Part shown: piece after piece, positions 16,557 through 26,063 of the stretch | Layout: each line of letters begins with the position of its first letter | Numbering within the stretch: position 1 is the stretch's first letter | DNA from: Thermoproteota archaeon | Lineage (GTDB): Archaea > Thermoproteota > Methanomethylicia > Methanomethylicales > Methanomethylicaceae | Assembly (NCBI GenBank): GCA_016882195.1 | Contig: VGLU01000003.1 | Location: 62,001 to 126,000, forward strand | Length of the DNA stretch: 64,000 nt | Reading direction: 5' to 3' | Notes under the pieces: model-generated | What the model saw: the letters and a program-made list of their open reading frames with translations, nothing else | What the model was told of the DNA's origin: nothing | The model's database searches: none | Position numbers and translations under genes: made by a program

Positions 16557-18728
16557 ATGAAGCTACAGATAAAGACTCTGGTTATTCTTAGCATTATTGG
16601 AATATGTATGGTTGGTATGGTTTACGTCTCCACAAGAATCATAATTATGAATGGTTTCTTGGAACTTGAAAAACAGGAGACACTTCATGGCGTAGAGATC
16701 GTCGTTGGAGCCATCTCAGAGAGATTTTCGCGTCTGTCCTCGATCTGCTCAGATTACAGCTTGTGGGATGACACATACGCCTTTATTAACGATAGAAACA
16801 TCAATTTCATCGACACAAATCTCGTGGATCAAACGTTTATCGGCTTGAATCTCAACGTTATGCTATTCTTCAATTCATCCGGCTTTTTGGTCTACGGAAA
16901 GGCCTTCGACCTTCAGACGTTGCAGGAGGTTCCGATACCGTCTGATCTGGTAGCCAGCGTGTCCTCACAAGGCATTTGTTCGTATGATTGAGGAGAAAAA
17001 GACGATTCTGTAACAGGTATCATAATGCTTAGTGAAGGACCAATGATGATCTCCTCGCAACCCATAATGAGGAGTGAGGGAGAAGGGCCCGTTCGGGGTT
17101 CGCTGATTTTTGGCAGCCACTTTGATACGGGGGCGGTCAGCTCTATTGCTAGGACTACCAACCTGTCGTTAAGCCTGCTGAACATGGCATCTGCCGAGCT
17201 TCCTTCTGAATGGATTGGAGCTGAGGTCATGCCTATAAATCCAATTGTAGTTCGACCAGCAAACGAAGATATCGTATCAGGATACATCCTGCTGAGCGAT
17301 ATCTTCGGAAAACCTGGGCCAGTCATTAAGATGGATTTGCCTCGGGCAACATACAAGCAAGGCCTATCAAGCACTACCTATTTTACTGCAGTCTCCTCGA
17401 TCCTGCTCCTGTTGTTTGGACTATGTGTTTATCTTCTACTGCAAAAATTTATTCTTGCTAGGGTTGATAGGCTGAGCAAAGATGTTACAGAGATAGGTGT
17501 CCGTGGGAGACACTCTGCTCATGTCAGGACCTCTGGAAATGACGAAATATCGAGTCTTGGGGCTGCCATAAATGAGATGCTTGCCGCACTCAACCAATCC
17601 CAAGAGGATCTCAAAAAAACTGCGAATGAGTATAGAACAATATTCGAAACGACGGGGGCCGCCACCGTGGTATTCGGTGAGGATATGGTGGTCATTCATG
17701 CAAACCACATGGTCGAGACGCTCTCGGGGTATACCAAAGCAGAGATAGAGGGAAGGATGAAGTGGACCGCCTTCGTTTCTGAAGATGATCTCCCCCGGAT
17801 GCTCTCCTACCATAAACAGCGCCCCTCTGGCAACGTTCCAAACAAGTACGAGTTCAAGTTCGTCAGAAGAGATGGCGAGGTTGGATATGGCATAGCCCAT
17901 ATTGCGATCGTGCCAGGCACGACGATACGGGTAGCCTCCATCACCGACGTGACGGCGATGAAGAAGGCAGAGGGCATTCTGAAGGCGTACTCTGCACACT
18001 TGGAGGAGTTGGTGAAGGAGAAGACGCGGCAAAAGGAAAAGCTGATGATAAACATTACACATGAGCTACGTACGCCGCTCGTATCAATCGTGGGTTACCT
18101 GAACCACGTCCTGAAAGATAATGTGGAATCGCTTCCGGAAGCGGTCAAGTGCAGCTTGGAGGTCGTGAAGCGCAACGCACAGAGGCTTGTTGCCCTTACA
18201 GACGACCTCCTCGATCTGAGGAGCATCGATTCAGGTATGTTGAAGCTCGACATGCGCAAGCTTGACTTGGTGGAGGTAATTACACTGTGCATAACTGAGA
18301 TCAAGCCGTTCTTCGAGACCAGGCTGCAGAAAGTCAACGTAGAGCTGCCTCCGCACCCCCTGATGATCTTGGGAGACAACATTCGGCTATGCCAAGCATT
18401 CACAAACATTCTGAGCAACGCCTCTAAGTTCACACCTGAAAGTGGAGTTATTACTGTAAAAGCAATCGAGGACGGTGATAGCATTAGGACGGAGATCACC
18501 GACACTGGCATAGGCATCAGGAGAGAGGATCTCGAACGGGTATTCGAGCCGTTGGCCATGATTGAAAAGCCCACTTATGTCAGAGGGACAGGCCTTGGCC
18601 TCAGCGTAACCAAGGGACTCGTGGAGGCGCACGGTGGGAGGATATGGGCCGAGTCCGCAGGCGAGGGGAAGGGTGCAAAATTTGTAGTAAAGCTTCCAAT
18701 GCTGAAGCTTGATGGAAAAGAGACGTAG
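16557..18728 (+). pseudogene. CHASE4-HAMP-PAS sensor histidine kinase interrupted by one in-frame TGA
   Basis: One gene split only by TGA at 16989-16991; frame and domain continue across it with no indel. Order: TM1 (residues ~7-29), CHASE4 sensor outside the cell (SDYSLWDDTYAFI), TM2 (FTAVSSILLLLFGLCVYLLL), HAMP, PAS, HisKA (NITHELRTP) and HATPase (TDTGIGIR, GTGLGLSVTKGLVEAHGG). The stop lies within CHASE4, and 11 codons separate it from the next ATG at 17025. A downstream product from 17025 would lack TM1 and half the sensor. It may be a true nonsense mutation, a sequence error or read-through. TGA is an ordinary stop elsewhere in the window. It is convergent with the methyltransferase operon. 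Confidence 0.82.
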
Positions 18729-18773
18729 CGGAATGACAACAAAAAGAAGAAGGGGGCGAAGGGCTCCGGACGC

Positions 18774-20150
18774 TTACCTGATCTCTATCCCTAGCTCCGT
18801 CAGCTCTCCCACAATTTCGTCGTACTTCTTCTGCCACTCCTTCTTAGGTTTGGCCGAACCGAGGTCGTAGAGCTCCTGGAAGGTCTTGCCCTTGGGCGCC
18901 TTCGTTACGTCCAACCACTTCTCGTACTGCGGCACCCACGTGTTGAGGAACTCGTTCGCGTCCTCGCGTCTCATTCCGGTAGCCGCCAGCGCCATCTCCT
19001 TGAGCAGCCGCGCCTCCAGTCCGGTGGAGTGGTCAAGAAGCTTCCCTCCGCAGGAGCCGCATCCCATCAGGTGTAGCCCACTCACCGAAGAAGCAACGCC
19101 GCCCGCCGCGGCCTCCCTTAACAAAACATCCGTTCCAGGTCCGGCTGCGCAGTAACAGTCGTAGATGCTCATCATGTCTGAGTTGCGCGCGAACGCCTGG
19201 CCCTCGATGCTTATCGTCCAGAGCCCTGCCCTGTCCGTGCCGTTCAGGTTCCTCACGTTCGTCAGGCTGAGATAGTGGTAATTCGCATTGTAGCAGACCG
19301 CGCCGGCGATGTGCTCCGCTATGTTCACGATGGCAGTGCCCTCCGGCCCCCCAGAGTATCCTCCCAAAATGGGGGTCATCAGGTTCCCGACGAAGCAGCC
19401 GTAGCTCAGCATGTGTTCTATGAGCGCCAGGTGCGCAAAGCTGGTCTTCAGCTCGATCATCTGGGAGACGAGCAGACCGTCCGTGGGCCTTATCCCGTTT
19501 ACCGGATCTAGGGCGCAGATCTTCGCCTCGGGGCTGACTATCGCTATGTCGTTGATGTGCATTCCCGGCCTTCCCGCCTCAGAAATCGCCTGTCGGGCCC
19601 ACCTCCCCAGCATCCTCGCCGCCCTGAACTCCTGCGGTGTCCCCTTCCTTATCTTGAACCCATCTATGGTCGCGAGGGTCCCGGCGCCGACGGAGTCTAT
19701 TACAGCCTCCTGTGCGTAGCTCCTCAGCGTCTTGACGTAAACGTCTCCTTCGGTGCAGAGTGTCCCGGTCGGTCCAGCATGTATAACCGGTGACGTAGGG
19801 TCCTCTATCCTCCTCATCTCCATCTTGACAGCGTCCTTCCCGGCTCCCAGCGTCAGGCTTGTGGAGAGCGAGTTCAGTACCTTTTTAACCTCCCACTCCT
19901 CGAACTTGATGCACCGCTTGGTGGTCTGGCAGTAGAACCCCAGCTCCAAGAACAGCTTCATCCCCGCCTCCCAAGCGTCGTCCGCCATGGAGTCGTCCAG
20001 CGTCACAAGCTCTTCGGGGTTGAACCTTAGGTCGTGCTCCTTCACAAGCTCCCTCGTCCGCTTCATCAACTTCATATCGAAGTCCCTCTCCTCCATGTAA
20101 GGACCCTCGAAGGCCCTCTTTGTGACCTCGTCCAACCTGTAGCTTCTCAT
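18774..20150 (-). CDS. MtmB-like corrinoid methyltransferase, Asn at the pyrrolysine site (paralogue 1)
   Basis: 458 aa, matching the remembered length of monomethylamine methyltransferase MtmB. Similarity runs end to end: GPYMEERDFDMKLMKRTRELV, AGMKLFLELGFYC, GGYSGGPEGTAIV, AAGPGTDVLLREA, HSTGLEARLLKEMALA. MtmB has an amber-coded pyrrolysine (residue 202) in AGRPGMGV-O-GPE; here AGRPGMHI-N-DIA has Asn200, an ordinary codon. The enzyme would move a methyl group from a substrate to the corrinoid protein encoded upstream. Without pyrrolysine the substrate is unlikely to be monomethylamine. Last gene of the operon, 11 bp after paralogue 2. Confidence 0.85.
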   Translation of the reverse strand: MRSYRLDEVTKRAFEGPYMEERDFDMKLMKRTRELVKEHDLRFNPEELVTLDDSMADDAWEAGMKLFLELGFYCQTTKRCIKFEEWEVKKVLNSLSTSLTLGAGKDAVKMEMRRIEDPTSPVIHAGPTGTLCTEGDVYVKTLRSYAQEAVIDSVGAGTLATIDGFKIRKGTPQEFRAARMLGRWARQAISEAGRPGMHINDIAIVSPEAKICALDPVNGIRPTDGLLVSQMIELKTSFAHLALIEHMLSYGCFVGNLMTPILGGYSGGPEGTAIVNIAEHIAGAVCYNANYHYLSLTNVRNLNGTDRAGLWTISIEGQAFARNSDMMSIYDCYCAAGPGTDVLLREAAAGGVASSVSGLHLMGCGSCGGKLLDHSTGLEARLLKEMALAATGMRREDANEFLNTWVPQYEKWLDVTKAPKGKTFQELYDLGSAKPKKEWQKKYDEIVGELTELGIEIR

Positions 20151-20161
20151 TTAGATCACCC

Positions 20162-21529
20162 TTAGAGATCCAGTCCCGTCATGTCCGCAATCTTCTTCTT
20201 CATCTTCAGATAAATCGCATTCCACTCCGGCTTCGGGATGACCTTGCTCACGTCGTAGAGCTCCGGGAACGGCTTACCGATGTCGGGCCTGTCCATCCCG
20301 TCCTTGTACTCCTTCGCCAGCTTGACGACTATCTCATTTGCGTTCCTTCGGTTTAGACCTGAGCAGACCGTCTCCAGCGCCACCTCCGCCATGAACCTCG
20401 TCTCCAGCCCTGAGGCGTGCGGGTACTTGCCGTTCGTCGCCGAGACGCCCAGCGGGTGCGATCCAGTCACCACGTTGGTAATGGTATTGGCAGCCGTCTC
20501 GTAGAAGATCATCTCCGTCCCAGCCCCGGCTGATGTCCACACATCCCCCATCAGTATGAACGGGGCGTTCCTCGCCATGGACTGCCCCACAATGTTCAGG
20601 TTCCACATGCACTCCACGGCGCTGGTGCTCATGTACCTGAAGTGTATGGGGTGGATCACGTGGTATTCGGATCTGTACATCGTCCTGCCCAGGAGGAAGG
20701 AGGCTATGAAGCAAACGGCAACCCCCTCAGGGCCGCCGGCGTAACCGCCTATTATGGGATCCACCAGCGTCACGTTGAGGGCGCCGTACTCGGTGAAGTT
20801 CACGACCTTGGATATCCTGTCGTAGTCCGTCTTGAGCTCGTTCAGTAGTGCCACCAAGTGGGCATCGCTCGTCCTCATATACCTGTCCGAGGCTATTGCC
20901 AGGTCTCCTAGAGCTGAGACGCTGCTCTCCGCTGCCAATAAGTGAATTCCCGGCCTGCCTGCCCTGGCAGCCGCCTCCCTAAGCATTGAGAGCTCCCTTC
21001 TTGTGGCCTGAATCTCCAGCGGGGTGTTGGTCCTGACCTTCCTCCCCTCCACGACCGCCAGACCGCCATTATTGATCATGTCTATGAGCGGCTCCTTCAT
21101 GTAGGAGAGGGACATGGGCAGGTACCACTCCTCCGGTATGGGGGCGCCCGCCTGCCCGCCGCATATGATAGCCGCCCTCTTGTCCTCTATCCCACGCGCG
21201 TAGAGTATCCTGGCGTCCTTCCTCGTACCGATGTGGAGCTTGTTGGGGGCGGAGACTATGGCCTCCTGAACCTCGCTCTCCTCGAACTTTATTATCCTCT
21301 TCGTGCTTCTGCAGAAGATCCCTGCCTCGAGGGCCAGCCTCATCCCAGCCTCAAAGATGTCATCAGCAAGCGAGTCGTCTGTGGTGATGATCTCGGTGGG
21401 GTCGAACTTTATCTCGTACTCCTTCACAAGCTCCCTGCATCTCTTCGCCACGACCTTCAGGTCGAAGTCCCTCTCCTCTATGTACGGGCCGGTCTCTGTC
21501 TTGTCTATGACCTCCCAGATGGAGTTCAT
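20162..21529 (-). CDS. MtmB-like corrinoid methyltransferase, Leu at the pyrrolysine site (paralogue 2)
   Basis: 455 aa, about a third identical to paralogue 1 by eye. It shows the same frame of motifs: GPYIEERDFDLKVV, DDSLADDIFEAGMRLALEAGIFC, GGYAGGPEGVAVC, SAGAGTEMIFYETAA, HASGLETRFMAEVALE. The pyrrolysine position reads AGRPGIHL-L-AAE, giving Leu198. No in-frame TAG occurs. Its ATG overlaps the corrinoid-protein stop (ATGA). The two paralogues might form a hetero-oligomer or serve two substrates; both are inferences. Confidence 0.85.
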   Translation of the reverse strand: MNSIWEVIDKTETGPYIEERDFDLKVVAKRCRELVKEYEIKFDPTEIITTDDSLADDIFEAGMRLALEAGIFCRSTKRIIKFEESEVQEAIVSAPNKLHIGTRKDARILYARGIEDKRAAIICGGQAGAPIPEEWYLPMSLSYMKEPLIDMINNGGLAVVEGRKVRTNTPLEIQATRRELSMLREAAARAGRPGIHLLAAESSVSALGDLAIASDRYMRTSDAHLVALLNELKTDYDRISKVVNFTEYGALNVTLVDPIIGGYAGGPEGVAVCFIASFLLGRTMYRSEYHVIHPIHFRYMSTSAVECMWNLNIVGQSMARNAPFILMGDVWTSAGAGTEMIFYETAANTITNVVTGSHPLGVSATNGKYPHASGLETRFMAEVALETVCSGLNRRNANEIVVKLAKEYKDGMDRPDIGKPFPELYDVSKVIPKPEWNAIYLKMKKKIADMTGLDL

Positions 21530-22188
21530 CTGGCCTTCACCTTTCGGAGGAGCTCCTGTGCTGCCTTCACCGCCTCGTCGCCATCGTCACCGTAGCCGTC
21601 CGCACCGATCTGAGCTGCCCACTCCCTGGTGACAGGTCCCCCTCCAACCATCACGATGTACTTCTTCCTTACCCCCTTCTCCTTAAGCAGCGCGAGCAGG
21701 TCCTCCATGTACGGCATGGACGTGGAGAGGAGGGTCGAGGCCGCGATTATGTCTGACTTGGTCTCCTCAGCCTTGTTTATCAGAGCGTCCACAGGTACCT
21801 CCCTTCCCAGGTCGTGGACCTCGAAGCCGTTTGCCCTGAGCAGCATAGCCACTATGTTCTTCCCGATGTCGTGTATATCCCCGTATATTGTCCCTATCAC
21901 GACCTTGCCCTTCTTGACACTCTTGCCGCCCTTCTTCAGGGCCGCCGGTTCGAGGATGGCGAGGGCCGCATTCATCGCCTCGGCAGCCATCATGACCTCC
22001 GGGAGGTAGACCTTCAGCTTGCTGAAGTCCTCCCCCACCTTGGCCATGCCCTTCATAAGGCCCTCACTGATGGCCTTGAAGGGGTCCACTCCGGTCCTCA
22101 AAGCCTTCCTTGAGGTCCCTGCCGCCTTCTCCGCGTCTCCATTGATAACAGAATCTGCCAAATCATCAAGGATCTGCACCTTGCTCAT
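21526..22188 (-). CDS. dimethylamine/monomethylamine-type corrinoid protein
   Basis: 220 aa. Residues ~1-90 are the helical cap (FKAISEGLMKGMAKVGEDFSKLKVYLPEVMMAAEAM). Residues ~95-215 are the Rossmann B12-binding domain with the cobalt-ligating signature YGDIHDIGKN, then SDIIAASTLLSTSMPYM and GGGPVT. It carries the methyl group as methyl-Co(III) between the methyltransferases downstream and an unseen MtbA/MtaA-like or methyl-H4MPT/H4F methyltransferase. First gene of the operon. No RamA-like activator is in this window. Confidence 0.92.
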   Translation of the reverse strand: MSKVQILDDLADSVINGDAEKAAGTSRKALRTGVDPFKAISEGLMKGMAKVGEDFSKLKVYLPEVMMAAEAMNAALAILEPAALKKGGKSVKKGKVVIGTIYGDIHDIGKNIVAMLLRANGFEVHDLGREVPVDALINKAEETKSDIIAASTLLSTSMPYMEDLLALLKEKGVRKKYIVMVGGGPVTREWAAQIGADGYGDDGDEAVKAAQELLRKVKAR

Positions 22189-22376
22189 CTTAAAATAACC
22201 CCAGGAAAAGGTTCTCAGCAGGCTATTTTAATAGTTTGCTATATCCCCCACGCCCACGTTATCCCTCCCTCGACAATCAAAAAATGCAATAAAGCCATCC
22301 AAAGTTCGACTAAAAGTTTATATTGTCTAACTGTTTAACATAAATACACCTTCAGATAGCTCTGGGAGCATCAAAG
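22189..22376. promoter_or_regulatory. divergent promoter region, corrinoid operon / multi-PAS kinase
   Basis: A minus-strand TATA embedded in the palindrome CTATTAAAATAG at 22224-22235 lies about 40 bp before the corrinoid gene. Plus-strand GTTTATATTG near 22315-22324 serves the kinase. The shared region suggests the kinase may be regulated with the methyltransferases. Confidence 0.5.
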
Positions 22377-25300
22377 ATGGGCAAACCCAAAACGAAATCA
22401 CTACCTAGTGACCTAATCGAGAGTCTCAAAAAGGGCGAAGTGAATTACCTTCAATTAATCGAACACGCACATGAGGGCGTATGGATCATCGATGCCAACT
22501 CAACAACGACCTTCGTTAATCGCCGCATGGCGGAGATGTTGGGCTACACCGTTGAGGAGATGATTGGCAGACATTTATTTGACCTCATGGAAAAGCGCGG
22601 CGTGGAGAAGGCAAAAAAGCTCTTGGAGCGCCGCAGGAGCGGGGTCAGCGAACAACACGACTTCGCCTTTCTCCGGAAGGATGGGTCGAGGATTCACACA
22701 ATTTTAGAAACGGCACCGATCACAGACGCCGATGGCAAATACATCGGCGCAGCAGCTTTCGTGACCGATGTTACTGAACGCAGGAAGATCGAGGAGGCGC
22801 TACGGAAGAGTGAGGAGCGGTACCGCAGTATAGCCGAGAACGTTACCGCTGGCTTAACGTTCGTTGAAGATGGGAAGGTCGTATATGTCAACGACCGTGC
22901 CTGCGAGATCCTCGGTTACCCTAGAGAAGAACTTCTAACACTGAAAGGTGTTGATCTCGCTGCGCCTGAGGATAGGAAAAGAGTCCAGCGATTGTGGAAA
23001 GATGCCCTTGGCAAAGATCCTGAACAAAAAGAAACGGAGTTTTGGGTTATCCGCAAGGATGGCACTAAACGCTACATCCATAACCGTTACTCATCGGTCC
23101 ACATGGGCGGCAGGTCATCTGGTTTGCTTGTGACAACTGTCGATATTACGGAGCGCAAGGAAGCTGAGCGCGAACTTCAGGAGAAGGAGGCAAAGTATAG
23201 GGAGCTCGCCGACAGCATCACAGAGGTCTTCTTTGCCCTTGACGATGAGCTTAGAATTACCTATTGGAATAGAGCGTCTGAAATACTTACGGGCACACCG
23301 GCAAAAGAGGCCATCGGCAGATCACACCACGCGCTATTCCCCACCGCAAGAGAGGCCAAAGTTGAAGCGCTGTATATGGATGTATTAAGAACACAGCAGC
23401 CCAAGTTTCTGGTGGCCCAATTCGACGTCAGAGGTAGAGACTGCTCCTTTGAGATCAGTGCTTACCCTTCCAAGAGTGGTCTATCCGTCTTCGTTAGAGA
23501 CATAACCGACAGGAAGCGGATGGAAGAGGCACTGAGGAAGAGCGAGGAGAAGTACCGCGAGCTCGTTGAGAATGCGAACAGCATCATACTCAAGTTCGAC
23601 AGGAAGGGCACCATACTCTCCATGAACGAGTTCGGGCAGAAGTTCTTCGGCTTCACCGAGGAGGAGCTCTTGGGCAAGAACCTGATAGGGACCATAGTCC
23701 CGGAGTATGAGTCCACGGGAAGGGGCCTCCGCACGATGATCGAGGACATGTGCACAAACGAGGAGAAGTACCGAATCAACGTCAACGAGAACATCAGGAA
23801 GAACGGCGAGAGGGTGTGGATATACTGGACGAATAGACCGACAAGGGATGAGAAGGGAGATGCCATCGCTATACTCTCGGTTGGAACGGATATTACGGAA
23901 CGTATGAGGAACGACGAAAAACTGCGCGCCGCCCATCAGCAGCTTCAAGACATTATAGATTTTCTTCCCGATGCCACCTTCGTCATCGATAAGGATGGGA
24001 AGGTGATAGCCTGGAACAGGGCAATCGAGGAGCTGAGCGGCGTATCCAAGGCTGAGATTATCGGTAAAGGGGATCATGAGTATGCCCACAAATTCTACGG
24101 AGAGCAGAGACTCGGGCTGATCGATCTTGTAACCACCTCAAATCCTGAGGTTGAGGCTAAATACGATCTTATCGAGAGGCGGGGGAACATACTCTATGCG
24201 GAGTCCTTTCTCCCCAAGGTCCGCAACGGTAAGGGGGCATACGTGTCGGCAATAGCATCGCCGCGCTTTGACAGTAAAGGGAATATTATAGGTGCCATTC
24301 AATCTATCAGGGACATCACCGAGCGGAAGCAGATGGAGAGGGAGCTCAGGAAATACTCTGAGCGCTTGGAGGGCATGGTTGAGGAGAGGGCTAAGGAGTT
24401 GCATGCGAGCGAGGAGAAGCTCAGGATGATAATCGACTCATTCCCGGATACCATCGTGGTCGTCGCGCCGGACGGGAAGATAACCGAATGCAACCAGACA
24501 GCCTTGGGTCTTTTAAAAGCCTCCACGAAGGAGGAGCTGATCGGAAGGGCCTTCCTTGATTTTGTCGCCCAGAAGGACCGCAAGCTGGCATTGGAGAGCA
24601 TGGCGGTTCTCCAGAGCCAGGGTCACGCAAGGGACTTTGAGCTCAACTTCCTATCAAAGGACGGCCTCGAGGTTCCGGTGGTAATCTCTGTGGCTCCTCT
24701 TCAAGCGAAGTCTGACGGTCCGGGATCCGCCGTCGCCATCGTAAAGGACATAACTCAACGTAAAATGGCGGAGGCTGAGCTGAGGAAGGCCATGGCGATC
24801 AGGGACCAGTTCATATCAAATATAACCCACGAGCTCCGAACGCCCCTCGTCTCCATGGCGGGCTACTTGAACTATATCGCATCAGGGTATATGGGGCCGG
24901 TGCCCGAGGCGATGAAGGGGGGTCTGGAGGTGGTGAGGCGGAACACCAACAGGCTGGTAAACCTCACCAACGATCTGCTGGACGTCCAGCGCATTCAGGC
25001 CGGGAAGATCCAGCTGGAGCTGGAGCCTCTGGACTTTAGGGAGATTTTAGACCAGTGCATCAAGGAGATCGCGCCGTTCGTCTATGAGAAGAAACAGACC
25101 CTAAAGATGAAGGTTCAGGCGACCCCCCTGAGGATGCATGGTGACCGAACCAAGCTCAGTCAGGTTGTTACGAATATCCTCAGCAACGCCTCAAAATTCA
25201 CTTCAGATGAAGGAACGATAACGATCCGGGCCGAGGAGGACGCAAAGGCCATCAAGGTTCAGATATCGGATACTGGCATCGGTATCAGAGAGGAGGATCT

Positions 25301-25574
25301 CAAGCGGGTCTTCGAACCCTTTGCGGTCATTAACAAGCCCTTTTACGCAAAGGGCACGGGTCTGGGCCTCAGTGTCACAAAGGGCCTTGTGGAGGCGCAT
25401 GGAGGCAGGGTATGGGCAGAATCTCCGGGTGAGGGAAAGGGTGCTACATTCACTTTTATATTGCCTAAAGAAGTAGGGGGGGCGGTGGTAGGGGGGGGTC
25501 GTGGTGGTGGTGGGGGGTCCCGAGGACGGAGGGGCGGGGGAGGGGGGCGTGAGCGAGAGGGAGGAAGAGAATAG
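22377..25574 (+). CDS. cytoplasmic sensor histidine kinase with six PAS domains
   Basis: 1065 aa without membrane segments. Six PAS domains are visible at about residues 20-145, 150-265, 270-385, 390-510, 520-650 and 675-800. HisKA follows with the phospho-acceptor His818 (NITHELRTP), then HATPase (LSNASKF, DTGIGIR, GTGLGLSVTKGL). After FILPKEV the last ~35 residues are almost only Gly/Arg/Glu from a G-rich tract, which may be read-through past an old stop. The response regulator starts 19 bp downstream. PAS ligands (heme, flavin or other) are not deducible. It is divergent from the corrinoid operon. Confidence 0.9.
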   Translation: MGKPKTKSLPSDLIESLKKGEVNYLQLIEHAHEGVWIIDANSTTTFVNRRMAEMLGYTVEEMIGRHLFDLMEKRGVEKAKKLLERRRSGVSEQHDFAFLRKDGSRIHTILETAPITDADGKYIGAAAFVTDVTERRKIEEALRKSEERYRSIAENVTAGLTFVEDGKVVYVNDRACEILGYPREELLTLKGVDLAAPEDRKRVQRLWKDALGKDPEQKETEFWVIRKDGTKRYIHNRYSSVHMGGRSSGLLVTTVDITERKEAERELQEKEAKYRELADSITEVFFALDDELRITYWNRASEILTGTPAKEAIGRSHHALFPTAREAKVEALYMDVLRTQQPKFLVAQFDVRGRDCSFEISAYPSKSGLSVFVRDITDRKRMEEALRKSEEKYRELVENANSIILKFDRKGTILSMNEFGQKFFGFTEEELLGKNLIGTIVPEYESTGRGLRTMIEDMCTNEEKYRINVNENIRKNGERVWIYWTNRPTRDEKGDAIAILSVGTDITERMRNDEKLRAAHQQLQDIIDFLPDATFVIDKDGKVIAWNRAIEELSGVSKAEIIGKGDHEYAHKFYGEQRLGLIDLVTTSNPEVEAKYDLIERRGNILYAESFLPKVRNGKGAYVSAIASPRFDSKGNIIGAIQSIRDITERKQMERELRKYSERLEGMVEERAKELHASEEKLRMIIDSFPDTIVVVAPDGKITECNQTALGLLKASTKEELIGRAFLDFVAQKDRKLALESMAVLQSQGHARDFELNFLSKDGLEVPVVISVAPLQAKSDGPGSAVAIVKDITQRKMAEAELRKAMAIRDQFISNITHELRTPLVSMAGYLNYIASGYMGPVPEAMKGGLEVVRRNTNRLVNLTNDLLDVQRIQAGKIQLELEPLDFREILDQCIKEIAPFVYEKKQTLKMKVQATPLRMHGDRTKLSQVVTNILSNASKFTSDEGTITIRAEEDAKAIKVQISDTGIGIREEDLKRVFEPFAVINKPFYAKGTGLGLSVTKGLVEAHGGRVWAESPGEGKGATFTFILPKEVGGAVVGGGRGGGGGSRGRRGGGGGREREGGRE

Positions 25575-25590
25575 GTAGGGGGGTCCCAAG
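25474..25590 (+). repeat. G-rich tract with G-quadruplex potential
   Basis: Many runs of 4-8 G (for example at 25475-25481, 25491-25498, 25513-25518, 25541-25547, 25579-25583) within about 115 bp, spanning the kinase C-terminus and the gap before the response regulator. GGGGGTCCC occurs twice. Base use is unlike the neighbouring sequence. Confidence 0.75.
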
Positions 25591-25592
25591 TA

Positions 25593-25994
25593 ATGCCAAA
25601 TAAAATTCTTGTCGTGGACGACGAACCAGACGTCCTGAACCTGGCCAAGCTTGTCCTGGAAGGGGCAAAACTCAGCGTGATCACTGCCTCCAACGGAAAG
25701 GAGGCCCTTATGAAGGCGGAGGATGAGATGCCAGACCTCATCCTCTTGGACATAGTGATGCCGGGCAAGAGCGGCCTCGAGGTCTGCAAGATCCTCAAAT
25801 CCCAACCGCAGACCAGGCACATCCCTGTGGCCATATTCACGGTCCTCGACCGCGACGTGGACAGGATGCTGAGCGTCGAGGCGGGGGCCGACGACTTCCT
25901 CCCCAAACCCCTCAAGCCAGAAGATCTACTGCTGTTTGTAAAGAGGGTCAAAGCTCACCTTGCCAAGGCCCAGTCATCGCAGCAGTTAAAGTAG
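25593..25994 (+). CDS. single-domain response regulator (REC)
   Basis: 133 aa, a complete receiver domain and nothing else: acidic pair in VVDDEPDVL, phospho-Asp in LILLDIVMPGKSG, Thr in IFTVLD, Lys in FLPKPLKPEDL. It is co-directional with the six-PAS kinase and 19 bp after it, so a pair. With no DNA-binding domain, output must go through protein contacts, common for archaeal REC proteins. Confidence 0.92.
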   Translation: MPNKILVVDDEPDVLNLAKLVLEGAKLSVITASNGKEALMKAEDEMPDLILLDIVMPGKSGLEVCKILKSQPQTRHIPVAIFTVLDRDVDRMLSVEAGADDFLPKPLKPEDLLLFVKRVKAHLAKAQSSQQLK

Positions 25995-26005
25995 TTGGCA
26001 TTGAA

Positions 26006-26043
26006 AATAAAACAATAAACAATAAAACAATAAACAATAAAAA
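26006..26043. repeat. 15-bp tandem repeat (2.5 copies) in a convergent gap
   Basis: Unit AATAAAACAATAAAC at 26006-26020 and 26021-26035, then a partial copy to 26043. On the minus strand it gives T-rich runs just after the AOR stop, so it probably doubles as that gene's terminator. Confidence 0.7.
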
Positions 26044-26063
26044 AAGAAGAGGAGCGTCCTCGC

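Noticed and set aside
16462-16590. 42-codon open frame before the CHASE4 kinase
   Set aside because: It has no ribosome site, overlaps the kinase start in another frame and shows no recognisable pattern.
18774-21529. Methyltransferases as pyrrolysine proteins
   Set aside because: Both frames are open over full length and carry AAC-type Asn and Leu codons at the key site; no TAG is read through.
26006-26043. AT-rich tandem repeat as a CRISPR or origin element
   Set aside because: Only 2.5 copies without spacers and no cas or replication gene nearby; a terminator role for the convergent genes is enough.
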